Of a stretch of DNA of 64,000 nt, positions 10,223-23,080 are shown piece by piece (position 1 is the first letter of the stretch; each line of letters starts with the position of its first letter). Origin of the DNA: Isoetes taiwanensis (lineage: Eukaryota > Streptophyta > Lycopodiopsida > Isoetales > Isoetaceae); contig JAJEKV010000010.1 in assembly GCA_021234155.1 (NCBI GenBank), positions 19,441,418-19,505,417 of the forward strand, given 5' to 3'. The position numbers and the translations under genes were made by a program. The notes under the pieces were generated by a model. The model was not told the DNA's origin and did not search any database. It was given only the letters and a program-made list of their open reading frames with translations.

Positions 10223-13023
10223 TCATTCATGTGGCTGGAGATATGAAAGGCCGAGAAACTCAAAAACTTCGTGTTCTATGTTGCATGGAACACCTGGATC
10301 TCTGTTGGCTTCCTGCTCGAACCAATATGGTCATCTTCAGTTTTTAATCAAATCACGCTAAGACTTTTGAAAAATAATGTAGAATGAGCTAACCTTACGA
10401 CCGGTTGCACCACGGGTGAATGGACATAGTCTGTGATCATCAAGCTTGTATCCATTTGATTCGGCAATTAGTCTTAGCCTGGAAAGAATCGAAAGGCAAG
10501 CATAAGCATAATGGTTACATTTTCGTGAATCAATAATTTTTCCTAGCTGTTACTATAGCTGCATAGGCAAGCTTTTTATCAGTAGGACTTCAACATGACA
10601 TAGCTCCTATTTAGGTAGTTCCATCTGGGACAATGCATGGACAAGGATCCATAGAAATGCAAGACGACAGGGCATGTGGTTGCATAGTAGGTGCTAGATG
10701 CAAGATAGTAGCCAGATGTTTACAATTTACATTTGCATTGTATCCTTCTGGCAACATCATTTTGTATCCTTCTGGCAACATCATTTCCTATCCAGGCAAC
10801 AAGACCAAAAGGATACTGGTCTTGAGGATAAACCTATAAAACAGATCGGTGATCATTGTTAATATCCATGTACATTAACTGCTCGATAGCTTATCAACCA
10901 CGCTACATTTTAACCTTAAAATCTATGCGATGATGTTGCTGCCTTCCAGGATATTTGCATAGTCCATAGTAGGTATCCACTCCATGGCCAGACTCTTAGG
11001 TTAGAACTGGTCTTCATCATACTTGACGACAATGCTAGTATGCAACAAAGGATAAAAGGAAAACTACCTTAATGCTGTGATCAACACTTACAACCAAGTC
11101 CTCAGTAAGGCAATCAACTTTTTTTAAACATTGAACAAGTTTAATGAAGAAAATCCCTATGACTGGGGAATAAACGACTATGAACGGATTAAAAATACTA
11201 AACACCATTGATGAATCTGACTGAATAAAATATTATATATGGTTTTTAGATGTATTTCGTCCTGCTAATCTTCTTGTAATGATGTTTTCTCTTGGCAAGC
11301 ATTCGTCTGATACCATTCCATCTGATTCCTTTGGGGCAGATTCCAAAGCTTTCAAATAGCAAGCTCTAACAGATGACCAACATCTATTTATAAATACTAT
11401 CAACAATTAACTATCTATTGAGTAGATATTTAGAGGCACAATAGAAAATCGTCACCTTATATATGGAGACCTAAGGAATCTCTGACTGTTATTTGAGAAC
11501 CATGTTACAACAATGGGGATAACAAGCATATCAGTATAGCATATTGGTATTGCTAGACTATAAGAATCTAAAAGATGACATCTATATTGGACAAGTTCTA
11601 GGCCTACCTTCGACCATTTGGATGAGTAACAACTATGTCCGTATCCCCTGAAAATGCTTTCCCTCTTCGGTATGATCCACCACATAAAACATTTATCTGC
11701 AACGTGAACCACTGCATGTTTAGTTTTAAGAACTCGCAGAATGTTTGAAGAAATTTAAAGTTAATCATATTTTAGTCATTATCAAATGCATCTCCCAGAG
11801 GTACAAATAAATCAGCCAGAAGCCACATCAAATCATATGCCCATATTACATCCCATCTATATGTTCTAAATTTCTATATAACATCTATAAGCTATTCAGA
11901 TATTGCATGTTAATTTAAAGAGAATTTTAGTTGGCATTAAAAGCTAATGTTAGTTGATGCCCTTGTTGTTCTTCAATTAGCTGCTCCTGAGGATACAATT
12001 CATTCCAGACATTCTTTGCGGTCCTTTAGATCTATCCAATGCACCAGCTGTCCCTTTCTTTGGGACATCCCTAGATGGGAAATCAAAATTTACAGGTGAT
12101 GCACAGACACAATCATAACCAACCTCATAACCTACACCCAAGTTTCCATCCAAATTTTGTTAGAGGAATGAACTTCGTACCTCAGAACAAATGTTCTTGT
12201 AATTTAATTTTGAGGTGCTTAAGCTGAATAATCCTTGTTGGCCCCCAATTCAAACATCACAAGTATAGGTCCCAGCTGCTCGGGCAACTTAATAAGGAAG
12301 ACCCTAGAAATATTTATTTCTCCTTACAGTGCTCACAGTTGTCAAAAAAGCTCTTGAAACCCTCGCATTTTCATCTGCCATTTCCATCCCATATTACCAC
12401 TTCACTTTCCCCTTAAGAGTACACATTTAAACACATTTTTCTGTGTTTGTAATGATTCTCAATGTTCATAAGAGACTTTCTAACCATGTCACGTGCTTCT
12501 GGCTTTAATAAACTAGACATCACTGCACAAAACTCGTATCTGGCTTGAAGACAAGTCTGCAAATGTATTAGAAGCAGCTAAGTGTCATTGCAGAAGATGG
12601 AAAATTGAGTACATCAACAGATCCTAAAGCCTGACATATATTGTTCTATGCATGTGAGTGGTTAAACAAACAATACGGCATCTGACAACAGAATGAACTG
12701 CCCTTAAATTTCTAAGCATACATCAGAAGAAATCTCTGCTGCAACTTTTTGAATTAGCATTTCCATTTCCTTAACCTGAAATGCAAGTTATGTATCCAAT
12801 AAGTGCACCACTCCATAGAAAAATAATGGATAGAATACTTTACCTCATCCCTTGATATTTTTTTCTTCATGTCATCATGATAAAGTATCCCCAACGTGTG
12901 ACTCTCGGTTAATGTATTGTCATGAAATAAGTCCTCAAGAGTGCTATGGCCTTTATCGTAAAACTTTTGTGCAATGCTTGGATCAATGCCCCATACCAAG
13001 CTGAAAAGAGCTAGGACTTGCAC
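10223..13023 (-). pseudogene. POLL: DNA polymerase lambda (family X), 5'-truncated and damaged
   Basis: Eight minus-strand exons are readable: 12844-13023 (VWGIDPSIAQKFYDKGH), 12722-12775, 11608-11696 (CGGSYRRGK and GDTDIVVTHP), 11068-11156 (VDCLTEDLVVS), 10915-10992 (GVDTYYGLCKYPGR and HRIDFK), about 10769-10833 (FGLVAWIGNDV), 10394-10478 (RLRLIAESNGYKLDD) and 10223-10312 (VFEFLGLSYLQPHE, stop). Together they cover fingers, palm and thumb of polymerase lambda, the plant repair polymerase that fills gaps in excision and end-joining repair. The three catalytic Asp (GDTD, RIDFK) are present. The BRCT and 8-kDa domains are missing upstream of 13023. The 11068-11156 exon needs a one-base (T) removal to join in phase with its predecessor, and the exon ending near 10769 has GA where the GT donor should be. 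I call it a decayed or truncated copy; an intact gene may lie elsewhere. Confidence 0.85.
10741..10788 (-). repeat. 24-bp tandem duplication at an exon edge of polymerase lambda
   Basis: The 24-base unit TATCCTTCTGGCAACATCAT plus four bases is present twice (10741-10764 and 10765-10788). On the coding strand this duplicates eight codons (NDVARRIQ) exactly where the exon should end. Neither copy carries a GT donor. Confidence 0.9.
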
Positions 13024-13777
13024 CTATCAATGAATGCAAACAAAATCATCCTTTTGATTAATCGCACGAGGTGGGTGAACAAGAATTCCTTAGCATATAA
13101 CATAGCAAGTTCCCTCTCTTTGTACTGACTATTTATGCATATCCACAAAAGGAAGTCTTGAATATATAAATTGATTGACTGTCTGTCTAAATCTAAACTA
13201 TATTTTTCTTTGAATTCACCTAGCATTTTTTATTTGTGAAGTCTGCCTTCTTGGGCCATGTCGGTTTCAATTGACTGCATACCTAAGGCGATTTCTTACC
13301 ATACAGAATTGAGAAGAAAAATGGGAATCAATGATACTACCTTGGAATCATTTTTCAGATGCTCCGATCTGGAGGAGAAAGGATCAGGGAAGCTTGTGCA
13401 CAGGCTGGAGCGATTCAATGGAGCATCTTATGCCAATTTCGACCTGCTATAAGCATGAGGAAGAGATAATTTCAGCAAAGGGGAAGAAAGCTTGAATTTC
13501 TAGGTTCTTGTGTACTCCAGGAACAATATGTATGTTGTGAACATTTGAATGATCAAGAATCTCATGAATGCAATTTATAAATTATTTCCTTCTATTGAAT
13601 GATGAATGTATCTTAAATAATTTTGGGGGTACAATTGAATTTAGACAGACAGTGAAAATACTCTATGAGAAAGTCTTGGTGCAATTATCCTTCTCTTACA
13701 TTGAACATTGCGCAGAGGTAGTGGAAAGCAACGTTTGTCTCAGCACACGCGACCTTATCTCTGTTCATGCACTTTAG
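13024..13777. other. Spacer between the polymerase lambda remnant and the Helitron fragment
   Basis: I searched both strands for the missing polymerase lambda 8-kDa exons and saw none. A 64-codon plus-strand frame at 13258-13452 (containing TELRRKMGINDTTLESFFRC) has an amino-acid composition typical of real protein but no family I recognise. The rest is AT-rich. Confidence 0.5.
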
Positions 13778-13781
13778 GGCC

Positions 13782-14611
13782 AACACGAGATTGAGGCCTC
13801 GGAGTACGTCTACCACGGCACATCCGCGGGGGCACTTTAAATTGAAGAAGACTATGAACAGGACGGGGATGACGATCAAGACGAGGAGAGTAGGCTAGCA
13901 TCAAGGATGGAGAGGCGGATAACAAGGCACGATGAAGGTATCAGGAGGGTCAATGAACCACCTATAGGCATCACGGCCCTATCTTCGGTAGTGATCGAAG
14001 GGAAGGAGTATCTTTTTGCCAACGACATCCTCCATCTCCCATACTGCATAGAAGAGAGGCTCAGGATCGACGAACTCATGGGATTGATTGCAGAGGGGCA
14101 GCAGAAGGACCTCATTAACCACTCCTACCAAGAAGTTCCAAGGGAGATAGCAGAACGATATTCTTATGCCGGTGAAATGATGTCAGACATTGCGGCATAC
14201 GAGTACATAAGGCAGATGTATCACCACCAGCTACCGGTTATTCAGGAAGAGGAGCTTCAAGAAATTCAAAGCAGGTTGTACAAACCAGGGAGATGCCCAA
14301 GCTCTCGCCGATCCGTTCGAGCGCGAAGCATACGGGAGGAACCCAGCAGCATCAACTTAGACAATGCAACCACCATGTGGAGGGACCATGAAGACCTCCT
14401 AGCAATAGACACCTACAGTGAAGCAGCAAAAAGGAAGGGTACAGGGGAAGGCTTTTTGATACTATCTTCCAGTCCTAAGCCAAAGCCAGATGATAATATT
14501 CCACAGGGACTTCAGCCCACAAGGAGAGGAGTCTGTGGCACTTTTGATTGCACTTACAGGACTTCAAGATTCAACTTCATGCAAGAAACAAAATATTTTA
14601 TCGACAATTAA
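13782..14611 (+). pseudogene. Unrecognised ORF upstream of the Helitron helicase, one in-frame stop
   Basis: A frame with normal protein composition runs from about 13782, has a TAA at 13838-13840, and continues to a stop at 14609-14611. The main open part (from ATG 13907) encodes 234 residues, including GIRRVNEPPIGITALSSVVI, KEYLFANDILHLPYCIEERL and YAGEMMSDIAAYEYIRQMY. I recognise no domain. Base composition is richer in G+C than the flanks and similar to the helicase just downstream. It could be an N-terminal portion of the same Helitron protein in a broken frame, or a captured host exon. The stop at 13838 argues it is no longer functional. Confidence 0.45.
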
Positions 14612-15227
14612 TAAAGATGTTGATAGCTTCAATGATCGCATTCTTGGTACAGTTCCTAATCATAACAAATCGTATTGTAGTCATGACCACATCACTAAGC
14701 AAGATGAAATCATACATGACCACCCTTATGCAACCTCAGATTTTCTTAATAGCTTCACACATTCGGGAATACTCAACCACGAGCTAAAGCTTAAGATAGG
14801 GACCATATGCCACATTATGAAAAGGCTGGATATGGAAAAGGGTTTGGTGAAAAATGCGAGAGTCATGGTCGTGTGAATGCATGCAAAATTTATCAAGGTG
14901 AAAGTATTAGATGAAGCATCTCAGGACGATGCATGTACATACATGATCTCCAGAACTAACTTCTTCTATCAACCAGAGAACCGGCCATGGACCATTCACA
15001 GACGACAATTGCCCCTCTGCTTATCTTATTCGACCACCTTCAATAGTTGCCAGGGGCTGACATTGGATCGCATCGTCATTGACCTACGTACCGGTGTATT
15101 TGCACAAGGCCAGTTATACACGGCTCTTACTTGCATGCGGAAGAGAGAGGAGGCGATCATCTTTCTCTTACCAGAGAATACATCAAAGCGTACTAGAAAT
15201 ATCGTCTATAAGGAGCAGCTCTGCTGA
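14595..15227 (+). pseudogene. Helitron Pif1-like helicase, C-terminal part with an in-frame stop
   Basis: The frame shows DVDSFNDRIL, then DFLNSFTHSGILNHELKLKI, GLVKNARV, and then LSYSTTFNSCQGLTLDRIVI followed by DLRTGVFAQGQLYTALTCMR. These are the last helicase motifs of Pif1-type proteins in Helitron Rep-helicases (helicase motif V includes TFNxxQGLTLD; the last motif is QLYxALxRxR). A TGA at 14874-14876 interrupts the frame; both sides are in the same phase. The upstream helicase motifs (Walker A and B) and the Rep domain are absent, so this is a 5'-truncated relic. I could not define the CTRR-type 3' terminus with confidence. Confidence 0.82.
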
Positions 15228-15660
15228 TAAGGTATTTTTTCTTTAGCCCTTCTTTGTACAGGTTACACAAGTAAATGTAGCAGGGATTGTCTACAAGGAA
15301 TTGAACTTAAAGTAAGGTATGTTCTACAGGCGCCATTGGAAACACTCCCAAAAGCACTTCGACCACTATTTACTGATAACGTTATAATAGGGACCCCTCT
15401 TCTCCCCAAAACCCCTCCTCCCTCGCCCTCCCCTCTCCTCCTTTCCGTTCCTCCAACCCCATCCCCACCTCTCTCAGAGCCCATATGATAGGTGGCATAT
15501 TGTTTGATTATCATGAGATTCCCCTTATACATTTTCTATGAACGAAAGCGAAGGAGAAAAAAAAAATATATATATCCCATCGTGGTTGCGGTCTAGTGCT
15601 AAAGCCATTGGTTATGGGTGACCCCCACCCAAAAAAAAACCACTGACTACCATCGGTGGT
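15228..15660. other. Spacer with pyrimidine-rich tract and tRNA-like box
   Basis: It contains a C/T-rich tract at about 15396-15470. At 15590-15616 GGTTGCGGTCTAGTGCTAAA resembles an A-box of a tRNA-derived SINE and is followed by A-runs. No gene is seen; the SINE reading is tentative. Confidence 0.4.
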
Positions 15661-15662
15661 GC

Positions 15663-15665
<3 letters not shown>

Positions 15666-15698
<33 letters not shown>

Positions 15699-15781
15699 TG
15701 GGTCTTCATACTTTTTTTGTTTGGGACTCTTGCCCTGTGGTGTCATCTCATGGCCAATTTTGATGTTCATGGACGTGAAAA

Positions 15782-15880
<99 letters not shown>

Positions 15881-15911
15881 TGATCTATCTATCTATCTAT
15901 CTATCTATCTA
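15666..15911. repeat. Poly(A) run and (ATCT)n microsatellite
   Basis: An uninterrupted A-run lies at about 15666-15695. A tetranucleotide ATCT repeat runs from about 15780 to 15911, broken once by TTTTGATCT near 15878. Long open frames here are repeat artefacts. Confidence 0.95.
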
Positions 15912-16152
15912 AAGTGGGCAGTTTATCGTGGAGGTACAACAATTATTCTCGACCACTGGCTATCCAACCATTGGTTTGGTTATATTTGGATAACATAAAT
16001 GATATATTATTACATAGAAATTAAAGTCTAATTTGATTGTATGGCCTCAGGGCCCATTCATAATTTTATCTGGGCCTTGCCCAAGCTTTGTAATATTTTC
16101 AGTATGTTTAATGTATATTCTGGGTTGTTCGAGCCCATTGTATCGGTCTCAT

Positions 16153-16177
16153 GGCCTATTGGTCTCTGTGGATGTTA
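16153..16177 (+). repeat. LINE 3'-terminal motif relic
   Basis: GGCCTATTGGTCTCTGTGGA followed by TGTTA matches the conserved 3'-terminal motif of the GC-rich LINE family at 50.74 and 60.87 kb (GGCC-R-ATYGGYCTCC...). It is isolated, so it is probably the end of a strongly decayed copy lying to its left. Confidence 0.4.
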
Positions 16178-16672
16178 GACATCTATTCGATTCATTTTTG
16201 TTCGTTGTACCTAAATTAGGATACGTGCCCATGTCTTTAAGTTCTTTATTGCCAGATGTATCAGCACACTCATTGCCAAATATTGAGGTTTCACTTGTTA
16301 TTTGGTTTGAAAAGAAATCCCCTTCTATTGGTCTAGAATAGTTATTGCGCCTCTCCTATATACTGCCTGTTTCTTTTGCAATGTTCCTGTAATGTTCCTT
16401 AACCACCCGGGCTAACCAACTGGCCAAAACATCCGGGTATTTATGGGAACTCCATCCCACCCTCTTATGGTGGTATCAAAAATGCCATACCAAGATCTAC
16501 TCAAGCGGTCTCGCATGGATCCATTACAATCTCTCCCACTAGAACTATGCTTGTTCTCGAGCATCACAAGACCATAGACCACACCATCCCATGTTATCTA
16601 CCAAGCCAAGACTATACCATCCAAGGATATCCAAGTTACACATGCCTCCATGGAGACTCGAACTCGAGCCCT

Positions 16673-16684
16673 GCTCTGATACCA
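16673..16684 (-). other. Primer-binding-site-like sequence of an LTR retrotransposon
   Basis: On the minus strand TGGTATCAGAGC is the complement of the initiator tRNA-Met 3' end and is the standard primer-binding site of plant LTR retroelements. The text next to it (ACAT on the 5' side) would be an LTR end. No second LTR or coding region is recognisable nearby, so this is a relic at best. The same 12-mer occurs at 58394-58405 (minus) and 62979-62990 (plus), each in a clear retroelement context. Confidence 0.5.
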
Positions 16685-16689
16685 AATGT

Positions 16690-17675
16690 CACATTCCTAA
16701 CTAACATGCCCTTAGACAATTGGGCAAAACCATCTAGACGTTTAAGAGTAATCACTGGTCTCGGGAACATCCCATAGGAACATCACTAAGATCTCTTGAG
16801 TGATCTCTCATGGGCCCGTCACAACCTCTCCTGCGATTCCTCTACAGTCACCTCGGACGAGGGGAACTCTGATTAATAGTGTGGTGTGGATTGTAAATAT
16901 ATTGAGTGCATTGTGAAATAAGAAATTTATAGCCTTTATCTTGTACTTAAGTACTTTATGTAGTAAAGTGTTGGATATTCAATTGTCCTTGTCTTTTGAT
17001 TATAGTTCAAATATAACCTGGTTGTAGATGGTTATCTCAAATAGAAACAATTATGGAGATGTAAGTCATACATCCCTCAGATTGAATAGACTGTTGATTC
17101 TGCATATGGCAAACGCTAGACCCCTATATGCAAAGCATGCTTGAGATCCTAGGGAATGGCATGTTGATCTTGCTCTTTCTCCCTAGACATCTCTGACAAA
17201 GACTATTCTGGAAAAACCTGCTCATGGCAATAAAGGTGTGTTTTGGAATACACCTCTAACAATAGCTCATAGGAATCAAATCTATGACCTTCTCCCATCA
17301 ACCATGAATACAGATAATCTCATGCGTGTTCACTTCTATTACAACATCATGGGTATCCAAGCATACAGAAGATTCAATCAAATTAAGAATCAACTGAGAC
17401 CTTATCGCAGGCACTCTAATATAAGTCAAATAAACTTCGCACTTTGTCATTGGTTCATTTCACATGGAATCTGATGATGCATTTGATCTGAGGGGCTAAA
17501 CTCTAAGGAATTTTATGGAAAAGAAGTGTAACTTCATACTAATCTCATTAAAAAGTCCATTTAGTTTGGTAAAACCACCTAGCAAATAGACAACGTGAGC
17601 ACTTTAGTATTGTGGTATTGTATTGTGAGTAAGTTATTGCACAGTATTTAACAAGGGAGATGAACTCTGGCATAC
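16690..17675. other. Spacer without assigned genes
   Basis: A 78-codon plus frame at 17238-17474 (NQIYDLLPSTMNTDNLMRVH) has protein-like composition, but I cannot place it in a family. Otherwise nothing is supported between the primer-binding-site relic and the peroxidase stop codon. Confidence 0.5.
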
Positions 17676-19053
<1,378 letters not shown>

Positions 19054-19118
19054 TCAGATCAAAGCTCAGGTTGCAGATTGGCAATGCTCTTTTCAGCAGA
19101 ATAACCCAAAGTACATAA

Positions 19119-19128
19119 CTTTATATAG
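19119..19128 (-). promoter_or_regulatory. TATA box of the peroxidase gene
   Basis: CTATATAAAG on the minus strand lies about 70 bases upstream of the peroxidase ATG. This leaves a 5' UTR of about 40 bases with a normal TATA-to-start spacing. No experimental start is implied. Confidence 0.65.
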
Positions 19129-19139
19129 TTACATTAGAA

Positions 19140-20025
19140 TAGTTTAGGCTAATTGTTTTATTCTTTCGGCAAAGGTGATGGCGATATTTTGGTACTGCTA
19201 AGGTGGGCTTGACTTGGCTTTTTTGGGACCCATTTTGGAGACCATAGTCTCGCCAAAGTGCAATCATATTCCACGCGCATTAGGCCTACATTCTACATTT
19301 AAAAAACCCAACATTCCATTTCTTTTTTTGTTGGGAACTCACTCACATCCTTCCTTCCTTCCCTTACAGTGCACTCTTTTTGACTTTTGGAAAACCTCGT
19401 CACTCTCACTAATGGATATGTCTTTTACTTGTGAGACATCAAACATACCGCACAATTTCCTATATAAGATTAAATTGGCGAAAGTGGGATGTTTAAAATA
19501 TCCCACCCAGCAATGCTCATCTAAGTAGGTATCTTTATTGGCAATCATTGTTATCATCTCGAGTGTGTCGGTGTTGTAGAAAGATCTACCATACATATTC
19601 CTAAATGCAATATGGAACAAAACGCAAGATAAAGTGGAACAACGACGAAGCATTAGCACCAATATCAAGTAACCGAGACTTGAGCTTAACGTTATCTATC
19701 CAATAGATGGATCATCACTAAATATACAAGAAAGTTATTTTGGCAGGTTGGTTTAAAACATAATATTGATTTTCCTACAGCCATGGTCATAGGTCTTCAG
19801 CCCCTTTTTTACCTGTTTTTCACTTTTTAAAATTTGCCTTTATGGCGTACAATTCTGCAAACCATATGAATAGAGAATGAGTTCTGATTTTCAATTTTCA
19901 TATTTGAGGTTCAAGCTTTCTTGCTACAACCATGATGGCCTTTATCTGAAGAAGTAGCAATGTTCAGCAATATTTGAAATTGATATGAGACAGATGCGAC
20001 TTTAAAACTTGATGAATTCCTATAC
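19140..20025. other. Upstream region of the peroxidase gene, no gene seen
   Basis: AT-rich DNA with only short frames. A 109-codon minus frame at 19339-19668 has no recognisable motif. Part of this stretch would be the peroxidase promoter. Confidence 0.5.
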
Positions 20026-20242
20026 CTTGTCTGGGGTGCCATCTTCAAAAGCACAACGCAATCTGTCATGGGGTAAGTGTGAGCATAGAAAAGCATCAAG
20101 GTGCTTAGTATTCTTCACCTGATTCTGCATGTTATTTGCCCTAATTTGAAGTTCTTTTTTCGAACTTGATTCTACAATTTTCATTATTTCAGCCATTAAG
20201 TTCCGGTGTTTAGAGCTTGACAATTCATCATTAAGTGCATGC
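20026..20242 (-). pseudogene. Orphan exon, copy 1 (unknown gene)
   Basis: A minus-strand segment bounded by an acceptor (GGCCAG) and a donor (GACAAG followed by GTATAG) is open for 72 codons. It includes NDELSSSKHRNLMAEIMKIV and LQIRANNMQNQVKNTKHLDA. I recognise no domain. The same exon recurs at 23081-23296 with the same splice borders. In that copy one base is missing, so its frame shifts near LPMADR. Conserved boundaries in two diverged copies suggest a real ancestral exon of a multi-exon gene or transposon. No adjoining exons were found. Confidence 0.5.
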
Positions 20243-20299
20243 CTGGCCAGGCTTCACAAATTCATAAAAGTTAGATACCCCTAGATATGCATAGAGAAG

Positions 20300-20331
<32 letters not shown>

Positions 20332-21071
20332 ATTTTATTCCCAAGGAAATATCCTTAGACTGTGTGACTATAGAATTAGCTATCTGCTCAGAAATATATC
20401 TATTCAACTTATCTCTGTTCTGAACAGCTCAAATAACTTGGCTTGCAAGAATAAGCGTCTGGCTATTTGTTGGATGTCTAATATTTCCCTATAGATCGTA
20501 GTCAACGAGGTTAAGCACTTGAGCAAATTCTTGTCATATGTGAAGATATTAAAATTAATCTGAGGCGTTTATGGTTATTTTCTTAGCATATGCTTACAAT
20601 AGAGTTAGCTATCTGCTCAGAATTATGTCTACTAAACTATAGAGCCTTGCAATCTTGGAGTTCAACAGCCTCACTAAAATTGGTTGACTCGTTGAACTTG
20701 GTTGACTGGTCTTCACAACGAGTTCCTTAATAAATCAAGTTACTGTCCACTATGACCTGATATACTATCTTTCTCACTCTCTATCGTATATTCCCTTTCA
20801 ATTTTCTCACATATTTCCACTAACACTTAACCAAATTCATCTTTATCTCTAACTCACCTAGGGTTTCTTATTCTTAAGAAATGATGGTCATTTCATTAGG
20901 TGACCCTCGTTGTTAGTTTTCTTTATATTTCGACTGGGTAACATCTAACAATTTTCATTATTTCAGCCATTAAGTTCCGGTGTTTAGAGCTTGGCAATTC
21001 ATCATTAAGTGCATGCCTGGCCAGGCTTCACAAATTCATAAAAGTTAGATACCCCTAGATATGCATAGAGA

Positions 21072-21103
<32 letters not shown>
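20174..21103. repeat. Direct duplication of about 125 bp, each copy followed by a poly(T) run
   Basis: The segment at about 20174-20300 recurs almost unchanged at about 20948-21074. Both copies end in ATGCATAGAGAAG and then a long T-run (20301-20327; 21075-21104). About 620 bases of unrelated AT-rich DNA separate them. After the second T-run comes the 3' end of a minus-strand LINE. The part shared with 23230-23296 is the orphan exon. Confidence 0.85.
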
Positions 21104-21104
<1 letters not shown>

Positions 21105-21105
<1 letters not shown>

Positions 21106-21985
21106 AAGAACTGTGTCATCAATATATTAAAAGAATAGTAATGTTACAAAGCAAGTGAGGAGGAAGGAGAACTGCCCCAAAGAGACAACGATACCTCGAC
21201 ACTCCACAACAAACTCACAGAAAAACTGCAACTCTACTGCTGTACAAACCGACCATCACCATCTACAACACCCAAGAAGTCCCGCCAAATGGCAAACTTC
21301 CACTCTACTAATCTCGGGAACACACCAGAAAGCTTTGAAATAGCTTGTACCTGAGTCGAGGATCGAGAGAGGCCGCAGTCGGCCTGAATCCCCTAAAAGA
21401 TCCACAACCGCCGCCGCTTCCAAATCGCCCACACCAACCAAGCCACGACGGATGCAAGGCTTTGCCGCCGCAAGAGCGGCGGGATACACATGAAGCAAAG
21501 AATCTGGCGGCTAGTCAATCTCACCAAACAGAGCCCTAACCCAATCCCAGGCAGCCTGCAAGTGAGGGCATAAAACCAGACAATGCTCCACAGTCTCACG
21601 ATGAAGGCCACAAAAAGGGCAGAGAGGGCTCACACCCGGCCTAAACTGACTCACTAGGGCATTCACCCTGATACAGCGGTGCACCACCTGCCACAGAAGC
21701 ACCCTAACCTTCGGTGGGGGAAGTGAGCTCCATGTCCACGTCCAAACCGAGCGCCATCGAGAACCCGGAAGCTACATAGACCACTTGCCTGAAGGGGGCA
21801 ATGTGTCATGAATAGCCAGCACCCGGTAACAAGACCGCACAAAACAAGAAGACACAACATCCGGATGAACCTTCCAAACCTGCACCACCACATTATTCTG
21901 AGGGACTATAGGTATGTGTAGCGGAATACTCCCTGCCACTTGTTCCCAGATAGCCCGGTCACTGCCCCTCAGGTGAAAGCGAGCT
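21105..21985 (-). pseudogene. LINE 3' fragment with zinc-binding C-terminal domain and poly(A)
   Basis: Reading the minus strand gives DRAIWEQVAGSIPLHIPIV, then VWKVHPDVVSSCFVRSCYRV, one stop, then KVRVLLWQVVHRCIRVNALV and CPFCGLHRETVEHCLVLCPH. This is the reverse-transcriptase zinc-binding region at the C-terminus of plant LINE ORF2. The element ends in GTTCTTC followed by the T-run (its poly(A)) at 21075-21104. It is homologous to the fragment at 44.43-45.22 kb. The 5' part, including RT and endonuclease, is missing, as usual for truncated LINE insertions. Confidence 0.83.
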
Positions 21986-21989
21986 CAAA

Positions 21990-23080
21990 AGAACTCCCAC
22001 GAAGTTTATTTAAAAAACAGAGCTTAAAAGCATGTGCGTATACGATTAACAAACATAATTACGGATGTTCTGAGGCCAAACGATAAGATTAATTGGGGGC
22101 TAACAAGTATGCACCTTTCTTTGGTTCGGAAGAAATAATTAACCAAGAGAGCAACATCCTTTTCTTTGCTACCAAATTAGCCCTAAACATGCATGCATAC
22201 ACCCAATGAGCAAAGGAAGAAGTCTGCAAATCTAGTTGGACTAAAATAACAAAGTCCAATCATCTAAGTTTTGATCCATAGAAATCGGCTTTATTTCTGG
22301 CAAATCCACCCTTTCACACATATGAGACCTTATACATGATACTTTCTTCTATAGTAGAGCTGCAATTAAACGTACAAAAATTAAACTGCAGTTCAAATCT
22401 TGAATATCAAAGTCTAAGCTATTGTAATGGTTATACCATCATCATCAACATGTAAAGAAGCTAAGGAGATGCATTAAAGCGCATATTGTGTGGAATCGAG
22501 ATACATCTATACAACCTTAAATAGTCAGTTTAATGAACCATGTCACTGTTCTAGTAGCTCATATAAATAGTTTAAATATGGGATACTAGTTCGTTTAGGT
22601 TATGATACTTGCTCTTTGAATTTTCTAAAACAATCAAGAAGAAAATACTATATTATATTGAGATGAGTAAAAATTACTTTTTGAGATGGAGGACAAAGAG
22701 GTTATTGTCCTAAAAAAAAAACATTAACTCGTCCAGTAAACAAATTAGAAAACTAAAACTGGTTTTGATAGATACATGTGGTTACATGTGTAGTGAAGAA
22801 GAAAGTTGATAAGGTTATAGGAATCAAACATATGGCCCACGTTAATTACTTTATGAAATATTTGCAACTGTTAAAAGCATGTACAACTCATCTGGATTGG
22901 TCATAGGGTAGTTTTTCTTCATGCATAAATTGGATTGAGTTGAATTTAATTGGATGAAGAAACATCCTTAATATAGTTGTATAAAAAAATCGTGCTAAAA
23001 GGTCTTTTTGAAAACAATGTTTCGCAATATTTGAAATTGATATGAGACAAGCAACTTTAAAACTTGATGGATTCCTATAC
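21990..23080. other. AT-rich spacer
   Basis: No gene or convincing element is seen up to the second orphan-exon copy. Confidence 0.55.

Noticed and set aside
11208-11345. Minus-strand peptide RRMLAKRKHHYKKISRTKYI as an extra polymerase exon
   Set aside because: It has no counterpart in family X polymerases, and its position inside an intron does not fit the exon phases.
13258-13452. Possible 5' exon of polymerase lambda or a small gene
   Set aside because: It is on the opposite strand from the polymerase exons and shows no 8-kDa or BRCT motif.
15618-15998. 126-codon frame through the ATCT repeat
   Set aside because: Its openness comes from the tetranucleotide repeat and A-run; no protein-like flanks.
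21256-21539. Plus-strand Pro/Arg-rich frame near 21.3-21.5 kb
   Set aside because: It is antisense to the LINE zinc-binding region read on the minus strand.
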